Assembly: GCA_034189325.1 (NCBI GenBank)
Contig: JAXHUM010000049.1
Coordinates: 1 to 64,000, forward strand
Direction of reading: 5' to 3'
DNA length: 64,000 nt
Source: JAXHUM01 sp034189325
GTDB taxonomy: Bacteria > Desulfobacterota > DSM-4660 > Desulfatiglandales > Desulfatiglandaceae
The position numbers were made by a program, and so were the translations under genes. The notes beneath the pieces are model-generated. The model had not been told where the DNA came from, searched no databases, and saw only the letters and a program-made list of their open reading frames with translations. Positions 63,335 through 64,000 of the stretch are shown piece after piece. How positions within the stretch are numbered: position 1 is the stretch's first letter; the number at the start of each line of letters is the position of its first letter.

Positions 63335-63362
63335 GGATGTGAAAAGAAATGTCCTCCTGAGT

Positions 63363-64000
63363 TTATCCTGTCAATCCTTGTTCTTCATAATACTTCTCTT
63401 TCACTTTTGTCAAGAAAATGACAACCGGTCGGAAAGCGAGATGTGCCCATTTCGCAAAGGGGACCTCGAGAACCAGCATGGGAACCGCCACCATGAGATG
63501 AATGGCATAGAGAATATAGGTGGTCATGGGCCAATCCAAAAGCCTTCCAAAATGAACAAAAATACCAGTCAGGGTTGTCAGTTGGAGCAGGATAAGGAAC
63601 ATCCAATCCGTCCCGTGAGAATTCTTGTAAGGCGCCTTGTTTTTCTTGAGCCGACCGATCAAAGCATAGGTTGTACCGTAAAGGATCGCAAAAGTCGCAT
63701 AGTAACCGAGTAGACGCCATGGATGAAAGAAGGGATAAATCACATCGCGCTGAAACAGTAGACCGTCCCACGACAGTCCGATGACATGGATGCCGCCTGC
63801 GGTAAAGACCACCACCAAAAGAAAAATGGTGCTGTAGCCTGTCATGATAAGCAGATGGACAAGCCATTGCATTCTATCGGTACACTCGCCGAATCTCCTT
63901 TGAGTAAGGAAATGTACAATAAGCTCCTTAGCCTGGCTTATATAGATCTCAAGTGGGATTTTTTTCAAAAGATCACCCATGGTAAATTTCACACACCGCC
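63363..64000 (-). CDS. QmoC/HdrE-like membrane cytochrome b subunit (partial, 5' end outside window)
   Basis: At least 209 residues, open to the window edge. About five transmembrane helices (near residues 46-68, 90-112, 130-150, 155-172) include several His residues ('WLVHLLI', 'FFHPWRLLGYY', 'FVHFGRLLDW', 'YAIHLMVAV') that could bind haem b. The layout resembles the NarI-like membrane half of QmoC, HdrE or TmcC proteins of sulfate reducers and methanogens, which pass electrons to or from menaquinone. An N-terminal iron-sulfur half, if present, is beyond the edge. The frame has no stop before base 64000. Confidence 0.7.
   Translation of the reverse strand, partial: RCVKFTMGDLLKKIPLEIYISQAKELIVHFLTQRRFGECTDRMQWLVHLLIMTGYSTIFLLVVVFTAGGIHVIGLSWDGLLFQRDVIYPFFHPWRLLGYYATFAILYGTTYALIGRLKKNKAPYKNSHGTDWMFLILLQLTTLTGIFVHFGRLLDWPMTTYILYAIHLMVAVPMLVLEVPFAKWAHLAFRPVVIFLTKVKEKYYEEQGLTG

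Noticed and set aside
1..64000. CRISPR arrays, rRNA genes, prophage or intact transposase
   Set aside because: None was found: no regularly spaced repeats, no rRNA-like sequence, and no integrase, capsid or transposase motifs in any supported gene.

Overview
The window looks like a chromosomal segment of an anaerobic, Gram-negative bacterium of the Desulfobacterota (the former Deltaproteobacteria; a sulfate reducer or syntroph). This is inferred from gene content and order, not from a marker tree. The pointers are a 2-oxoacid:ferredoxin oxidoreductase gamma-subunit end, an ADP-forming acyl-CoA synthetase, a two-subunit B12-dependent acyl-CoA mutase, a QmoC/HdrE-like membrane cytochrome b end, a meso-DAP-type murein pathway and an LpxR-like outer-membrane protein. 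No rRNA, CRISPR array, prophage or intact transposase was seen.

Region 1 (1-14.95 kb, almost all minus strand) is a long RNA and ribosome-maturation cluster. A promoter and tRNA-Gly(CCC) lead into rimP-nusA-ylxR-infB-DUF503-rbfA-nrnA-truB-rpsO-pnp, then an M16 peptidase, dut, a WalJ-like hydrolase, a zinc-ribbon protein, an M48 lipoprotein peptidase and a VIT-family membrane protein. Short overlaps point to translational coupling. The plus-strand end of an oxidoreductase gene closes the left edge.

Region 2 (15-29.7 kb) is mixed metabolism: DUF2461, argC, a SEC-C-fused map, queG, universal stress and GAF proteins, two small proteins (one with an ABM domain), an ECF transporter pair (ecfT, ecfA), an aldehyde dehydrogenase, the two subunits of a methylmalonyl-CoA-mutase-type enzyme, and LpxR. 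The aldehyde dehydrogenase lies between two diverged direct copies of the ecfA-3'/mutase-small-subunit-3' junction, a scar of insertion or recombination.

Region 3 (29.8-47.5 kb, plus strand) is a nearly complete dcw cluster: mraZ-rsmH-ftsL-ftsI-murE-murF-(response regulator)-mraY-murD-ftsW-murG-murC-murB-ftsQ-ftsA-ftsZ. It starts with a promoter overlapped by AAAGTG-type MraZ boxes. Two features stand out: an orphan CheY-like receiver between murF and mraY, and no ddl.

Region 4 (47.5-64 kb) is accessory. It holds a radical SAM protein, a DapB-like dehydrogenase, an ADP-forming acyl-CoA synthetase, a DUF2889-like protein, a soluble histidine kinase with a four-cysteine PAS-like region, an amidase, a small ORF, a methyltransferase, a STAS-like protein, a 152-bp IS5-like MITE, a GT2 glycosyltransferase, a membrane-anchored coiled-coil protein, an FHA-GAF protein, a SEC-C/HELAH putative zincin, a zinc-ribbon protein and a partial cytochrome-b-like membrane subunit at the right edge. 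The least explained material is here.
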